This document shows positions 19,089-37,913 of a DNA stretch of 64,000 nt, piece by piece (positions within the stretch are counted from its first letter, which is position 1; every line of letters starts with the position of its first letter). The stretch comes from Muraenolepis orangiensis (Eukaryota; Chordata; Actinopteri; Gadiformes; Muraenolepididae), in NCBI GenBank assembly GCA_027704905.1, contig CM051019.1:17299272-17363271 (forward strand), written 5' to 3'. The position numbers were made by a program, and so were the translations under genes. The notes beneath the pieces were generated by a model. That model worked only from the letters and a program-made list of their open reading frames with translations. It was not told the origin of the DNA and did no database searches.

Positions 19089-22000
19089 ATGGAGCAGACT
19101 CCTCTAGAGAGCCTCATGTCCATCTCCGTGGTCCACCAGACCGGAGCCCTGGACCCGGTCCACCAGAAACCCTCGCGGTCCGGACGCCTGCGACAGCCAC
19201 GCAGCTGGGTGAGTCAATGCACATTTAATGTTTAATGTACTTTGTTTAATATGTTTCCTGTACTATGCTTAATGTACTATGTTTAATTGACTATGTTTAA
19301 TACACTATGTTTCATGTACTAGTAGTTTTAACGTGTTTAACGTACCTACGTGCAGTGAAATGTACGACTACTGCGACAGACATCCCAACATCTATGATCT
19401 ATGTTTTACGAATTATTTAATTTAACATTCAACAATTCATTTGAATTTAAAACTATTAAAACAAAGATACAATTTGGTTAAAAAAAGGTCAACCTACCTT
19501 TTATGTGTGACGAACATAAACGTACGTCTGATAATAATAATAATAATAATAATGTGAATATTATGGGATTCAACATGTGTGAGGAAGAGGAGGAGAAGTT
19601 CAACTTTAACTTAACTGAACGTTGTTTAAAGTTAAGAGATATGTAAATCAAATCTATAGATGTAAACCCTCCTCAACTCACAAACATAAATTAAGTGGAA
19701 TATCAGGATGAACTAGTGGAGGAGAGGTGGAGGGATGAACTAGTGGAGGAGAGGTGGAGGGATGAACTAGTGGAGGAGAGGTGTAGGGATGAACTAGTGG
19801 AGGAGAGGTGGAGGGATGAACTAGTGGAGGAGAGGTGGAGGGATGAACTAGTGGAGGGATGAACTAGTGGAGGAGAGGTGGAGGGATGAACTAGTGGAGG
19901 AGAGGTGGAGGGATGAACTAGTGGAGGAGAGGTGGAGGGATGAACTAGTGGAGGAGAGGTGGAGGGATGAACTAGTGGAGGAGAGGTGGAGGGATGAACT
20001 AGTGGAGGAGAGGTGGAGGGATGAACTAGTGGAGGAGAGGTGGAGGGATGAACTAGTGGAGGGATGAACTAGTGGAGGAGAGGTGGAGGGATGAACTAGT
20101 GGAGGAGAGGTGGAGGGATGAACTAGTGGAGGAGAGGTGGAGGGATGAACTAGTGGAGGAGAGGTGGAGGGATGAACTAGTGGAGGAGAGGTGGAGGGAT
20201 GAACTAGTGGAGGAGAGGTGGAGGGAGGAACTAGTGGAGGAGAGGTGGAGGGAGGAACTAGTGGAGGAGAGGTGTAGGGATGAACTAGTGGAGGAGAGGT
20301 GGAGGGATGAACTAGTGGAGGAGAGGTGGAGGGATGAACTAGTGGAGGAGAGGTGGAGGGATGAACTAGTGGAGGAGAGGGTGGAGGGATGAACTAGTGG
20401 AGGAGAGGTGGAGGGATGAACTAGTGGAGGAGAGGTGGAGGGATGAACTAGTGGAGGAGAGGTGGAGGGATGAACTAGTGGAGGAGAGGGTGGAGGGATG
20501 AACTAGTGGAGGAGAGGTGGAGGGATGAACTAGTGGAGGGATGAACTAGTGGAGGAGAGGTGGAGGGATGAACTAGTGGAGGAGAGGTGGAGGGATGAAC
20601 TAGTGGAGGAGAGGTGGAGGGATGAACTAGTGGAAGAGAGGTGGAGGGATGAACTAGTGGAGGAGAGTTGCCGGTAACCGCGGTGAAGTCCTCCAAGGTG
20701 ACGTAGGTCATTGATATTGTTCACAATAACTAATCGAACAATACTACAATGTACTCTAAACCAATTCCTTCTGTGTTATAGCAGAACCTCTGATCCAGCA
20801 GTCCTACTGTGTTATAGCAGAACCTCTGATCCAGCAGTCCTACTGTGTTATAGCAGAACCTCTGATCCAGCAGTCCTACTGTGTTATAGTAGAACCTCTG
20901 ATCCAGCAGTCCTATTGTGTTATAGCAGAACCTCTGATCCAGCAGTCCTACTGTGTTATAGTAGAACCTCTGATCCAGCGGTCCTACTGTGTTATAGCAG
21001 AACCTCTGATCCAGCAGTCCTACTGTGTTATAGTAGAACCTCTGATCCAGCAGTCCTACTCTGTTATAGCAGAACCTCTGATCCAGCAGTCCTACTGTGT
21101 TATAGTAGAACCTCTGATCCAGCGGTCCTACTGTGTTATAGCAGAACCTCTGATCCAGCAGTCCTACTGTGTTATAGCAGAACCTCTGATCCAGCAGTCC
21201 TACTGTGTTATAGCAGAACCTCTGATCCAGCAGTACAGAGCCTAGGCCAGAAACCAGAAACTACAAGAGACGGAGTAATGTTTTGTTTCCTGTTTCGTTA
21301 GAGATATTCTTAGTGTGTATTTCTACAGTGGCCGGTCTACACTGTGTGATTTGAAACCTTTAGACACTTTTTCGACTGTTAACTTCCAATAGCTCGGATC
21401 CCCACCTCCAGCAACATGATTGGCCATCAGACTTCATCTAAAGTCTAAATTGTTACACCACATGAAATCAGACGCAAGTTTCCTGGACTTTCCTCACGCG
21501 GACAAAGCAGTGGCAATACTTTTTTTAATAGGATCATGTCATATTGTACATTCTGACGTTACCGGTAATATATGCACGCAGAATTCAGTAGTCTTACTTT
21601 CCGTAGCAAATACAATTCAGAAGTGTCCACATTTTCAGACGGCGGTCGCAGCTACACCTAGAGGCAGGTTGACGTGCGGGTTTAAAGTATAAATACTACT
21701 ATACTGTTTTTACATTCTGTTCGGTCAGTAGCTTCACTTACAGAAGGTCAAAGAATAAAAGATTAATAAACGGCTGATCTATTGATCTCTGTGCTCCAGG
21801 TCTCCAGCGAGTCCCGGTGTGGTCCGGGCGGTCCAGCTGGGTCTGGGGTAGTGACCCGGGGGCTGCGGTCCCACCACTCCCCAGAGAACGCAGCACGGGA
21901 ACGCAGCCGCGTACGCAACCTGAGACAGGCCTTCCACAGCCTGCAGGTACACACACACACACACACACACACTGTACTCACACACACACACACTGTACTC

Positions 22001-23064
22001 ACACACTGTACTCACACACTGTACTCACACACACACACACACACTGTACTCACACACTGTACTCACACACTGTACTCACACACTGTACTCACACACACAC
22101 TCACTGTACTCACACACACACACACACACAGTACTCACACACTGTACTCACACACACACTCACTGTACTCACACACACACAATGTATATATAACAGCAGC
22201 TCCTCCGGTCCACCAGGCGGCGCTGCCCTCCGTCCCTCCGGACACCAAACTGTCCAAGCTGGACGTGCTGCTGCTCGCCACCAACTATATCACCCAGCTG
22301 TCTGACACCCTGCAGAGGGGAGGAGCCTCCCAGCCAGGCCTGCCTCGCCCCCCGGGGGGGGGCCTGCACCCCGTCAAGGTCAGCCTGGCAGGGGCAATCT
22401 CACACACCCAAACACACTGTGGAGTGACCTCCGTAAAGGTCCATAGTCAGCTGGACATGGTTAGACCTCAGAAGTTAGAGCAGGTGTCCCCTCCTACCCC
22501 GAGGTGTCTCCCAACACCCGACCTGCTCCATGGTCAGCACCGCCATATAAATGCAGTCCATTTACCTTTTTTATCATTCCATCTTTACACAGAACCATTC
22601 CCTAGATTTAGACAGAACCATTGCTAACATTTACACTGAACGATGTTTCAATCAACAATGTTTAGATCAAACTATTCCATTGTTTTAGACTAAACCATTC
22701 CCAACATTCAGACTGAACCATTCCCAACATTCAGACTGAACCAGTCCCAATCTTTAGACTGAAGTATTCCCAATGTTTAGATCAAACCATTCCCAATGTT
22801 TTGACTGAACCATTCCCAATGTTTAGACTAAACCGTTCCTAATGTTAAGATCGAACCATTCGTAACGTTAACACTAAACCATTCCCAATGTTTAGACCAC
22901 AGTGTGTCTGAACCTCTTCTTCGTGTCTGTTCCAGAAGTGGCCAATGCGCTCTCTGCTCTACTGCGGTAACGTGGGAGAACTTCTCTCGGCCAATCAGAA
23001 GAAAGCTCAAACACAGGAAGTGACACGCCCACCAATTCCTAAGTTTGAGAACAGCCGCGAATGA
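19089..23064 (+). CDS. tcf23: Transcription factor 23-like bHLH protein (4 coding exons)
   Basis: A class II bHLH factor. Human TCF23 (OUT) is known to bind E-proteins and block their DNA binding. Exons: 19089-19208, 21800-21946, 22217-22378, 22936-23064, all in phase 0, giving 185 residues. The bHLH spans about residues 68-122: basic region and helix 1 ENAARERSRVRNLRQAFHSL, loop and helix 2 VPPDTKLSKLDVLLLATNYI. The conserved tail motif HPVKKWPMRS crosses the last junction. Exon 2 onward is firm. The first exon is less certain: the frame is closed upstream by TGA at 18981, so the first in-frame ATG (MEQTPLESLM, 19089) is used, and an upstream exon remains possible. Intron 1 holds two minisatellites. 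TCF23 rather than TCF24 is favoured by sequence and by SLC5A6 next door. Confidence 0.85.
19707..20668. repeat. 27-bp minisatellite, about 35 units, in tcf23 intron 1
   Basis: The unit is GATGAACTAGTGGAGGAGAG plus GTGGAGG. Because 27 is a multiple of three it stays open over long stretches (EERWRDELV repeated), but it is intronic and has no sign of being a gene. Some units are shortened to 15 bp. Confidence 0.97.
20770..21233. repeat. 36-bp minisatellite, about 13 units (right copy)
   Basis: Same family as 1891-2250, followed by the same unique tail ending at about 21328. Lies in tcf23 intron 1. Confidence 0.97.
21949..22183. repeat. CTGTACTCACACA-type repeat from a tcf23 donor
   Basis: Mixed CA runs and CTGTACTCACACA units fill tcf23 intron 2, starting directly at the donor (CAG|GTACACAC). 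Confidence 0.95.
22650..22905. repeat. About 24-bp ACTGAACCATTCCCAATGTT repeat
   Basis: Roughly ten degenerate units in tcf23 intron 3, just before the last exon. Confidence 0.85.
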
Positions 23065-23069
23065 TGACT

Positions 23070-23290
23070 CCAACCCAAGGTAGTGCACTTAAACAAAAGA
23101 TAGTGAACTTAACCATAACGTAGTGCACTTAAACTCCAAGGTAGTGCACTAAACCCCAACATTGTACACTAAAACCCAAGGTAGTACACTAAAACTCCAA
23201 GTTAGTACACTAAACCCCAAGGTAGTGTACTAAACCCCAAGATAGTGCACTAAACCCCAACATTATACACTAAAACCCACGGTTGAACAG
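23070..23290. repeat. About 21-bp ACTAAACCCCAAGGTAGTGC repeat
   Basis: About ten imperfect units immediately after the tcf23 stop, in the presumed 3' UTR. An ATTAAA signal follows at 23369-23374. Confidence 0.85.
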
Positions 23291-23479
23291 TGAGATGTAC
23301 AGGATCCATATCTATCATCCCCCACAACTACAGTTATGCGAACATATTTTATTTTAATGTAATATTATATTAAAACACATGTGTATACCCTTGCGTCCGT
23401 TTCATCTTCTTCATTGAGAAAGCATCAATACTCCATTATGTGATGGAATGGTTGTTATATGTCAATCACTAAACCCAGG

Positions 23480-23755
23480 GTTAGCGTTAGTTAGTAAGGG
23501 TTAGTTAATTAAACAACCGGAACCCACTCAACTATGCAAATTATGCAAACCCTTACCCTTGTGGTAAGTTAATTAACCTCTAACCATAGTAGTTAGTTAA
23601 CCACTTACCCCTACCCTAGTGGTTGGTTAGTTAACCACTATCCTCTACCCTAGTGGTTAGTTAGTGAGTTAACCACTAACCTCTACCTCAGTGGTTAGTA
23701 AGGTAATTAACCTCTACCCTCGTGGTTAGTTAGTTAACCTCTAACTTCTACCCAC
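23480..23755. repeat. GGTTAGTTAGTTAACC-rich imperfect repeat
   Basis: Units on TAGTTAACCACTAACCTCTA with many GTTAAC palindromes. A related GTTAGGGTTAAATGTTAAC block lies at 24355-24565. Confidence 0.8.
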
Positions 23756-23936
23756 ATCGTCAGGAGTGAAGAAGTGTGTGTGATGCGACCAAACCCCAGA
23801 ATGTTTATTTTCAAATCTAATTAAACTAAACGTTTATCAGACTAAACCTTATCTCGTCATGAAGACCATTGCAGGATGTGTGCTTGTTAGTTCATACGAC
23901 TGGGATAAGAGATGTGTGTTAGTCTGGGGTAGTTTT

Positions 23937-23938
<2 letters not shown>

Positions 23939-23977
<39 letters not shown>
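23939..23977. repeat. (TG)n microsatellite
   Basis: Short TG run between tcf23 and the downstream SINE. Confidence 0.95.
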
Positions 23978-23978
<1 letters not shown>

Positions 23979-24149
23979 GGGGAGGAGAGGATGGCCAGAT
24001 AAGCGCTGGAGGAGGAGGAGTGGTTGTTATGGAAACTCTTGGCAGCGTGGCATTCAGCTGTGGAGTCTTTGCCCTTTGACCTTTGTGCCTCTCTGGACTC
24101 CTAACGGACAGCGAGTTCTTCTGCTCCGAACATCTCTCCTCCATCCCTG

Positions 24150-24350
24150 GGTCGCCTCACAACCGGAAGGTCGCTGGTTCGATCCCCGGCTCCTTCTAGC
24201 AACAAAAAAACAACTGTCGAGGTGTCCTTGAGCAAGACACCGTAACTAACCGCTCCCTCTGTATACACAGCTGACCGCTGCTCCTAATACTAGGATGGGT
24301 TAAATGCAGAGGAATTCCTTTCACTGTACTTGTGCTACACTGACGAATTA
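24150..24350 (+). mobile_element. tRNA-derived SINE fragment
   Basis: Contains the B-box-like GGTCGCTGGTTCGATCCCC, then GAGCAAGACACCGTAACTAACC and CCTAATACTAGGATGGGTTA, shared with copies at 33637-33853, 55770-55945 and 56977-57190. The tRNA-like head is partly lost. Confidence 0.75.
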
Positions 24351-24840
24351 TTGTTAACCAGGGTCATAGTTAGTTAAGGTTAGATGTTAACAGGGTTATA
24401 GTTTGTTTGGGTTAAATGTTAAAATTAACAGAGTAATAGTTTGGGTAAGATGTTAGCAGGGTTGTAGTCACTTAGTGTTGTGTGTTAACAGGGTTATAGT
24501 TTGTTAGGGTTAAATGTTAACCTAGTTAAGGTTAGATGTTAAGAGTTATAGTTGGTTAGGGGATAGTTAGTTCACTGAAATTACATCAGTTCTCCTACCC
24601 CATAATAGTCAGGGTGAGCAGCGTAGTAAAACAGTGAGTAGTACTGCAGTACTGAGACCAGGGGTAGTAGTAAATTAAGATATGTCTTCATCGCTGGCAG
24701 CCATGTGGACCACAGCCCAGAACCCAAGAGATGGTCTAATGTTCAGGAACCCCCCCCTCCATCACCAGAGATGGTCCAACGTTCAAGGTTAGGTCTGTAA
24801 ATCAGACCACATAACACCCCCTTAACTTGGACCGGTCAGT

Positions 24841-24885
24841 CTGAGAGAGAGAGAGAGCGAGAGCGAGAGAGCCAGAGAGAGACAA

Positions 24886-24950
<65 letters not shown>

Positions 24951-25040
24951 CAGAACAGAGCAAGAGAGAAAGGAGGTAAAGATGACAGAGTGAAAAGGGA
25001 GGAAGCAACAGGAAGAACATGACAGGATGGAGAGATGGAA

Positions 25041-25106
<66 letters not shown>
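24841..25106. repeat. (GA)n microsatellites with a purine-rich spacer
   Basis: GA runs at 24841-24948 and 25044-25106 on either side of a purine-rich 95-bp spacer. Confidence 0.95.
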
Positions 25107-25112
<6 letters not shown>

Positions 25113-25740
25113 ACAAGTTAACAGCTATTGCCGAGTTATACGACGCGATAATAATAAACCATAATGCAGTATGCTGTAGTTCATCATGAACACAGCCAGT
25201 TTAAAGTTGCATCCTTTAAAGGATGTCAAGACTTCTTAGACATTCTCCCACACACACGCACGCACTTGCACATACACAAACACACAGGGACACGGTGACC
25301 TGAGGGACTGGGGAGAGGGGGAGAGGGGGGATGGGGGAGGTGATAACACACTCCCCTGGGATGGGGGAGATCCATGGTTCTCAAAACAGAGACCCTTTTA
25401 TACATCTGTCCTGTCCGCCGAAGTCTTCTGGGAGTTGTAGTTCTGAAGTGGTTTGCCTCCAGCAAAAAAAACAACCAATAGCCGTATAGTTTAGTTTCTA
25501 TCAGTTACCAGGTGTGAGATCTCCCATCCTGCATCGGTGTGTGACACACCAAACAATATCCACTTGTGATGTCACAAATTCATGTATTTTGAAACCTCTG
25601 CCTGGATGAAGAATGCAGTAGCGTCAGTTCTGACACTTTATGAGGTAGGAGTACATGTGTTGAGATATACATACAAACATACACAGCAGAAGGTCATCTG
25701 GGGCCTCAGGGTGGTGAGTTAAAAAGGACAACATAAACAA
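25107..25740. other. Unassigned spacer between tcf23 and slc5a6
   Basis: No exon, RNA gene or clear transposon seen. Includes a G-rich GGGGAGAGGGGGAGAGGGG patch at 25308-25340. Confidence 0.4.
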
Positions 25741-27798
25741 CAAGTCAAATCCACATTCTTTATTCATCTTTTAACCTGACACCGTGGGAAGTGGCGCCCT
25801 CCAGTGGATCATTTTTTATCACCAGTCATTTTTTTTCCCCATAATTTTGTCAAGAGTTGTTATTCAGCTCAAGTTGAACAAACAGGAATATTCTTTATTT
25901 ACCGTGTATTTTACATTCATATCTACACACACACACACATTTAAATAGTCATCAAAGCATTGGCACCTGAGCTCTGCCCTCACAAGGGAACTCAGTCTAT
26001 GTAGCTACCTGCTCACGCACACACTTGAGGTACGATCTTAGTTTTCAACGGAGCCAGGAGGCCGTCGGTCTCCGTCCCGTGTCGTCACGGATCAGCGCGT
26101 GACCGGCGAGATGGGGGGGGGGCGTTTGAGAGGAAAGAAAGAAAGGTGTTTGAGGAGCACTTTAAAACCAGGACACAGTTCCACGTCAATGAGGCGGAAA
26201 GCTAAACGAATGGCAGCATAATAAATATCAGAGTATTTATTATCACTGGAAATTACTGAGTGCAATGCTCCCCCCGTCTTCATCTACTCTCAGAAGGGCC
26301 CTAGATACTAATTATTATTATTATCTAGAACCCAAAGTAAAAGTAGCGGGCACAGTTGATTGAGAAGGTAAGAAAACGTTCTCAAATCGGGGGAAAGGTT
26401 TCTCTAAATGAGTTACTTCAGAAAGTGATGACACTCGCAAGGAAATACTTACGCTTTATTTCAATGAGTCACAAGGAAAGGTTTATCTTTACTTAATAAG
26501 GGGAGAAGAACCCCGGAGAAGGCAGCTGATGGACGTTAACGGGACAACGATTTCATCACCATTGTGTGACTATTCACCACGACTCTTAGATAAGGAGGAC
26601 GGGTAGTGCCGTAACACAGTGACGACACGGCAGCGTCGTCGGCACATCGGAGCACTGGTTTGGATAGAGAGAGGTCCGGAGGGGCCGTTTGGAGAGTAGC
26701 ATTAAAAAGGCACACTTCAAGTAATTTCAGGTATGAAACATAAGCGATCCATAGAAATCATCAAAAATATCATAGATCTGTTTCCATACCAAACAAGGAA
26801 CAGGTTGTTTTTTTTGTCAAAAGGGGATGTCATTAAACATATACAAAAAAGATAGAAATTCCAGGTACCATGGAAATGTTTTGATTGGCTGTGAATTTCC
26901 CGGCAAAATGACGGGATGTAGCATGTGTGCAAATATGAAAGGAAAAAAAAACAAAAACAGATAAGGCGAATAAAAGTGAATACTTCAGAACGAATCATGT
27001 TCTGTAACCAATAAACAAACCGTACAACACAACAGTGCTACATCCCGACATTTTGCCCGGGGGGACTCACTGAAGACATTTCATGGTCCTTGCATATAGA
27101 ATCTACCACAGCTACATTTCAACCCACGAAATGCAGGCAGGCATCCTGTGAAGTTAGGAAAAATATACAAATATAATTCACAATATCATTTGTATAAGAG
27201 AAAACAATTATCAAAACTACAGGGAGGTGACATCACATTCTATATGCTTTGTAGAAAACAGGGGTACCGGAGAGCTCCCGAAGGAAGAGAGGAGAGGAGA
27301 TGAGAATGATGACATCACAAAAGGCCCAGGTTGGACCACAGCATGTCACATGACCTGACCTGTGGTGTTGTGATTGGCCATCATTAAGACACATACAAAA
27401 ACACAGACACAGTAAGGCAGGGCTGCACAGTCCTCACATCCCTGGCATTCTTAGAGAGGCAACATCACACCTTTGTGAGATATTTGTGACATAACAAATT
27501 ATTCAGTTCGGGGCTTAAGACAAATGACCGAACCCTGAACATCCCTGTTCTTCCGCACTGCAGGGTTCAGAGGTCATGAAATATAAAACACACACACACA
27601 CCGACTCAAGTGACACCACAGAAGGTCACTTCATGTACCAAGAACACAAAATTAAAGACCACACTTCAAACTACACATCATAACGTTAGATTTACAAAAC
27701 AGGAACATGTTAACTCTGCACTAGGAATGACGTAGAGACCAAGAAGAACCACGGCGCAGAAGAACCCAGCTCAGAAGAACCCAGATGCTGGAGACGGG

Positions 27799-28010
27799 TT
27801 CAGAATCTTTCTACCAGCTCAGACCCTGCTGAGGAGGGTTCAGAACCTTTCTTCCAGCTCAGACCCTGCTGAGGAGGGTTCAGAACCTTTCTTCCAGCTC
27901 AGACCCTGCTGAAGAGGGTTCAGAACCTTTCTTCCAGCTCAGACCCTGCTGAAGAGGGTTCAGAACCTTTCTTCCAGCTCAGACCCTGCTGAAGAGGGTT
28001 CAGAACCTAC
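27799..28010. repeat. 40-bp minisatellite, about 5 units
   Basis: Unit contains CAGACCCTGCTGAGGAGGGT and TCAGAACCTTTCTTCC. Confidence 0.95.
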
Positions 28011-28473
28011 AGCCTTCTGCTGTCTGACTGGAGGATCCACCACACAGCGAAGACACTTCTACACTACTACACAGAAGTCATCGTGCAGATCATGAAATGG
28101 CATCCAGCCGAACACTCAGCCGAACACCAATGAGTTGGACCTCCGAGTTTGGTCCAGACGGTTGACCCAAAATCCTGAGAGGGACTTTTACTTTGAAGCC
28201 ATCATCCAGTGCAGTTCATTCACCATATTTGCTGGTCTGTTAAACACAGATCGAGAACTAGAACCAGCAGGTGGTCACGGCCTGAAGCAGGTCGTTCGGT
28301 AACGGTAGTGTTAAGGGGGTTAGGGGGGGGAGCAGGCCAACTGTTTAACGGTCTGAGGTTACGAAATTACCATTTGATGTAAACTAGCTGATCTGTGGAA
28401 CGCAGTGGACGGAATCAGTCTGGCGGTCATCATCATCATCATAAACCCCAGTTGTAGGTCCACTAAGCAAACA

Positions 28474-28735
28474 CTACAGGAACGGCTAGCGTTAGCCCCA
28501 GCTGTGGCCCCACCACTACAGGAACGGCTAGCGTTAGCCCCAGCTCTGGCCCCACCACTACAGGAACGGCTAGCGTTAGCCCCACCACTACAGGAACGGC
28601 TAGCGTTAGCCCCAGCTGTGGCCCCACCACTACAGGAACGGCTAGCGTTAGCCCCAGCTGTGGCCCCACCACTACAGGAACGGCTAGCGTTAGCCCCAGC
28701 TGTGGCCCCACCACTACAGGAACGGCTAGCGTTAG
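28474..28735. repeat. 42-bp minisatellite, about 6.5 units
   Basis: Unit contains ACAGGAACGGCTAGCGTTAG and CCCCAGCTGTGGCCCCACCA. One unit is shortened. Being a multiple of three, it is open in several frames on both strands; none of these looks like a gene. Confidence 0.95.
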
Positions 28736-29084
28736 GCAGTATGAGGTTAGCGTTAGCCTCAGCCCAAATAGGCAGAATGAGGTTAGCGTTAGTCTCAGCT
28801 GTAGCTCCACCACTAGCTCCTATCAGGTCTGCATCAAGTTTTACCCCAGTAGTAATTATCATCTTTTTATATTATAGTATACTCTAGATAAAATGTCATG
28901 TGTGCTTTTTCATCTTGTTCTTCTTCTTACAAAAATAACATATAAAAACACATCTAGTTTTAAAGTCTTCCTTCGTGGAGGAGTTTGTTGTGCGTGAATT
29001 GATCCTCGGTCTGAACTTTGACCTCCGGGACACGGCCGAGGTTTGGCAATTACAACGTCTAGTTGAGACTTCCAGTGGCTACAG

Positions 29085-29086
<2 letters not shown>

Positions 29087-29127
<41 letters not shown>

Positions 29128-29144
29128 TATGTATGTGTGTATGT
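29087..29144. repeat. (TG)n/(TATG) microsatellite at the slc5a6 stop
   Basis: TG and TATG units begin two bases beyond the slc5a6 stop codon, in its 3' UTR. Confidence 0.95.
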
Positions 29145-29145
29145 A

Positions 29146-37116
<7,971 letters not shown>

Positions 37117-37158
37117 GATGCACTCTGGGAGAGGGGCCGGAGCACGTGTAGGCTTGGG

Positions 37159-37203
37159 GGGGCGGCGGGTCAGTGAGGCCAAGTTAGCTCCTCCCCTATA
37201 TAG
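37159..37203 (-). promoter_or_regulatory. slc5a6: Candidate slc5a6 core promoter
   Basis: A CTATATAG box at 37196-37203 lies 80 bases upstream of the ATG, followed in transcript direction by a GC-rich stretch (CCGCCGCCCCCCC). This would place a start about 50 bases upstream of the ATG. An alternative upstream non-coding exon with donor GGACAG|GTAAGA at about 40506 is also possible. Confidence 0.35.
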
Positions 37204-37344
37204 ACACTCACTGAGGAGAGAGAGAGTATCAGAGAGACATCATTACAATTCTCCATTGGTGAAACGACATGACAACAGCGAGACATCAAGTCATGGCTAA
37301 ATTATTTGTAAATACCAAGTAAATAGTACTGTAGTATAGTATTA

Positions 37345-37865
37345 AGAGCACTTCAAGTCAAGTCAAGTCAAGTTTATTGTCACTTCACAGTTTACAGTTT
37401 AGTATAAAGCAGTGATGTGAAAATCTTGTGTGCAATACCCGACGACAGACAGCAGTTATAAAATAAAATAAGATAAAATAAAAATAGAATAAAAAATAGA
37501 ATAAAGAATATAATAATAAAAATAAAAAATGCAATTTATAAAATGCAAAAATCAGCACAAAAGAGCAATATATATATATAAATCAATGTAATAAAATATA
37601 CATTGTTATATGTTATACGCCCTTGTTCAGCAGCCTGATGGCCTGACTGTGGAAGCTATCTCTAAGCCTATTTGTACGACACTTGATACTGCGGTATCGC
37701 CTGCCTGACGGTAATAGTGAGTAAAGTTCATGGCTGGGGTGGGCAATGTCTTTTATAATTCTTTTGGCCTTGGCCACGCACCGCTGGTTGTAAATGTCCA
37801 GGAGGGAGGGGAGCTCACCTCCAACAATATACTGGGCCGTCCGCACCACCCTTTGAAGCCACTTT
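37345..37865 (-). mobile_element. LINE 3' end (RT C-terminus plus tail)
   Basis: Minus-strand ORF 37849-37613 reads VRTAQYIVGGELPSLLDIYN ... LPSGRRYRSIKCRT, the C-terminal signature of L2/Rex-like fish LINEs. It is followed by a 3' UTR and a CTTGA repeat tail (37350-37375). 5'-truncated. A matching tail lies at 50420-50515 in rpl7l1 intron 5. Confidence 0.82.
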
Positions 37866-37913
37866 TACTTGCTTTGTGTCATTTCTGTCTATATATATAT
37901 ATATATATATATA

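Larger units (their letters stand above)
25741..29145 (-). other. slc5a6: Candidate long slc5a6 3' UTR or spacer
   Basis: Between the slc5a6 stop (29146) and a minus-strand AATAAA at 25764-25759 lies a mostly non-repetitive region with no plausible exon. It could be a 3.4-kb 3' UTR; nearer AATAAA matches cannot be excluded. It includes the 40-bp and 42-bp minisatellites listed separately. Confidence 0.3.

Noticed and set aside
19867..20392. EERWRDELV-repeat proteins as genes
   Set aside because: Product of the 27-bp minisatellite within tcf23 intron 1; the unit length keeps the frame open by arithmetic.
28359..28887. Overlapping ORFs of 160 and 167 codons on both strands
   Set aside because: Created by the 42-bp minisatellite; no conserved domain on either strand.
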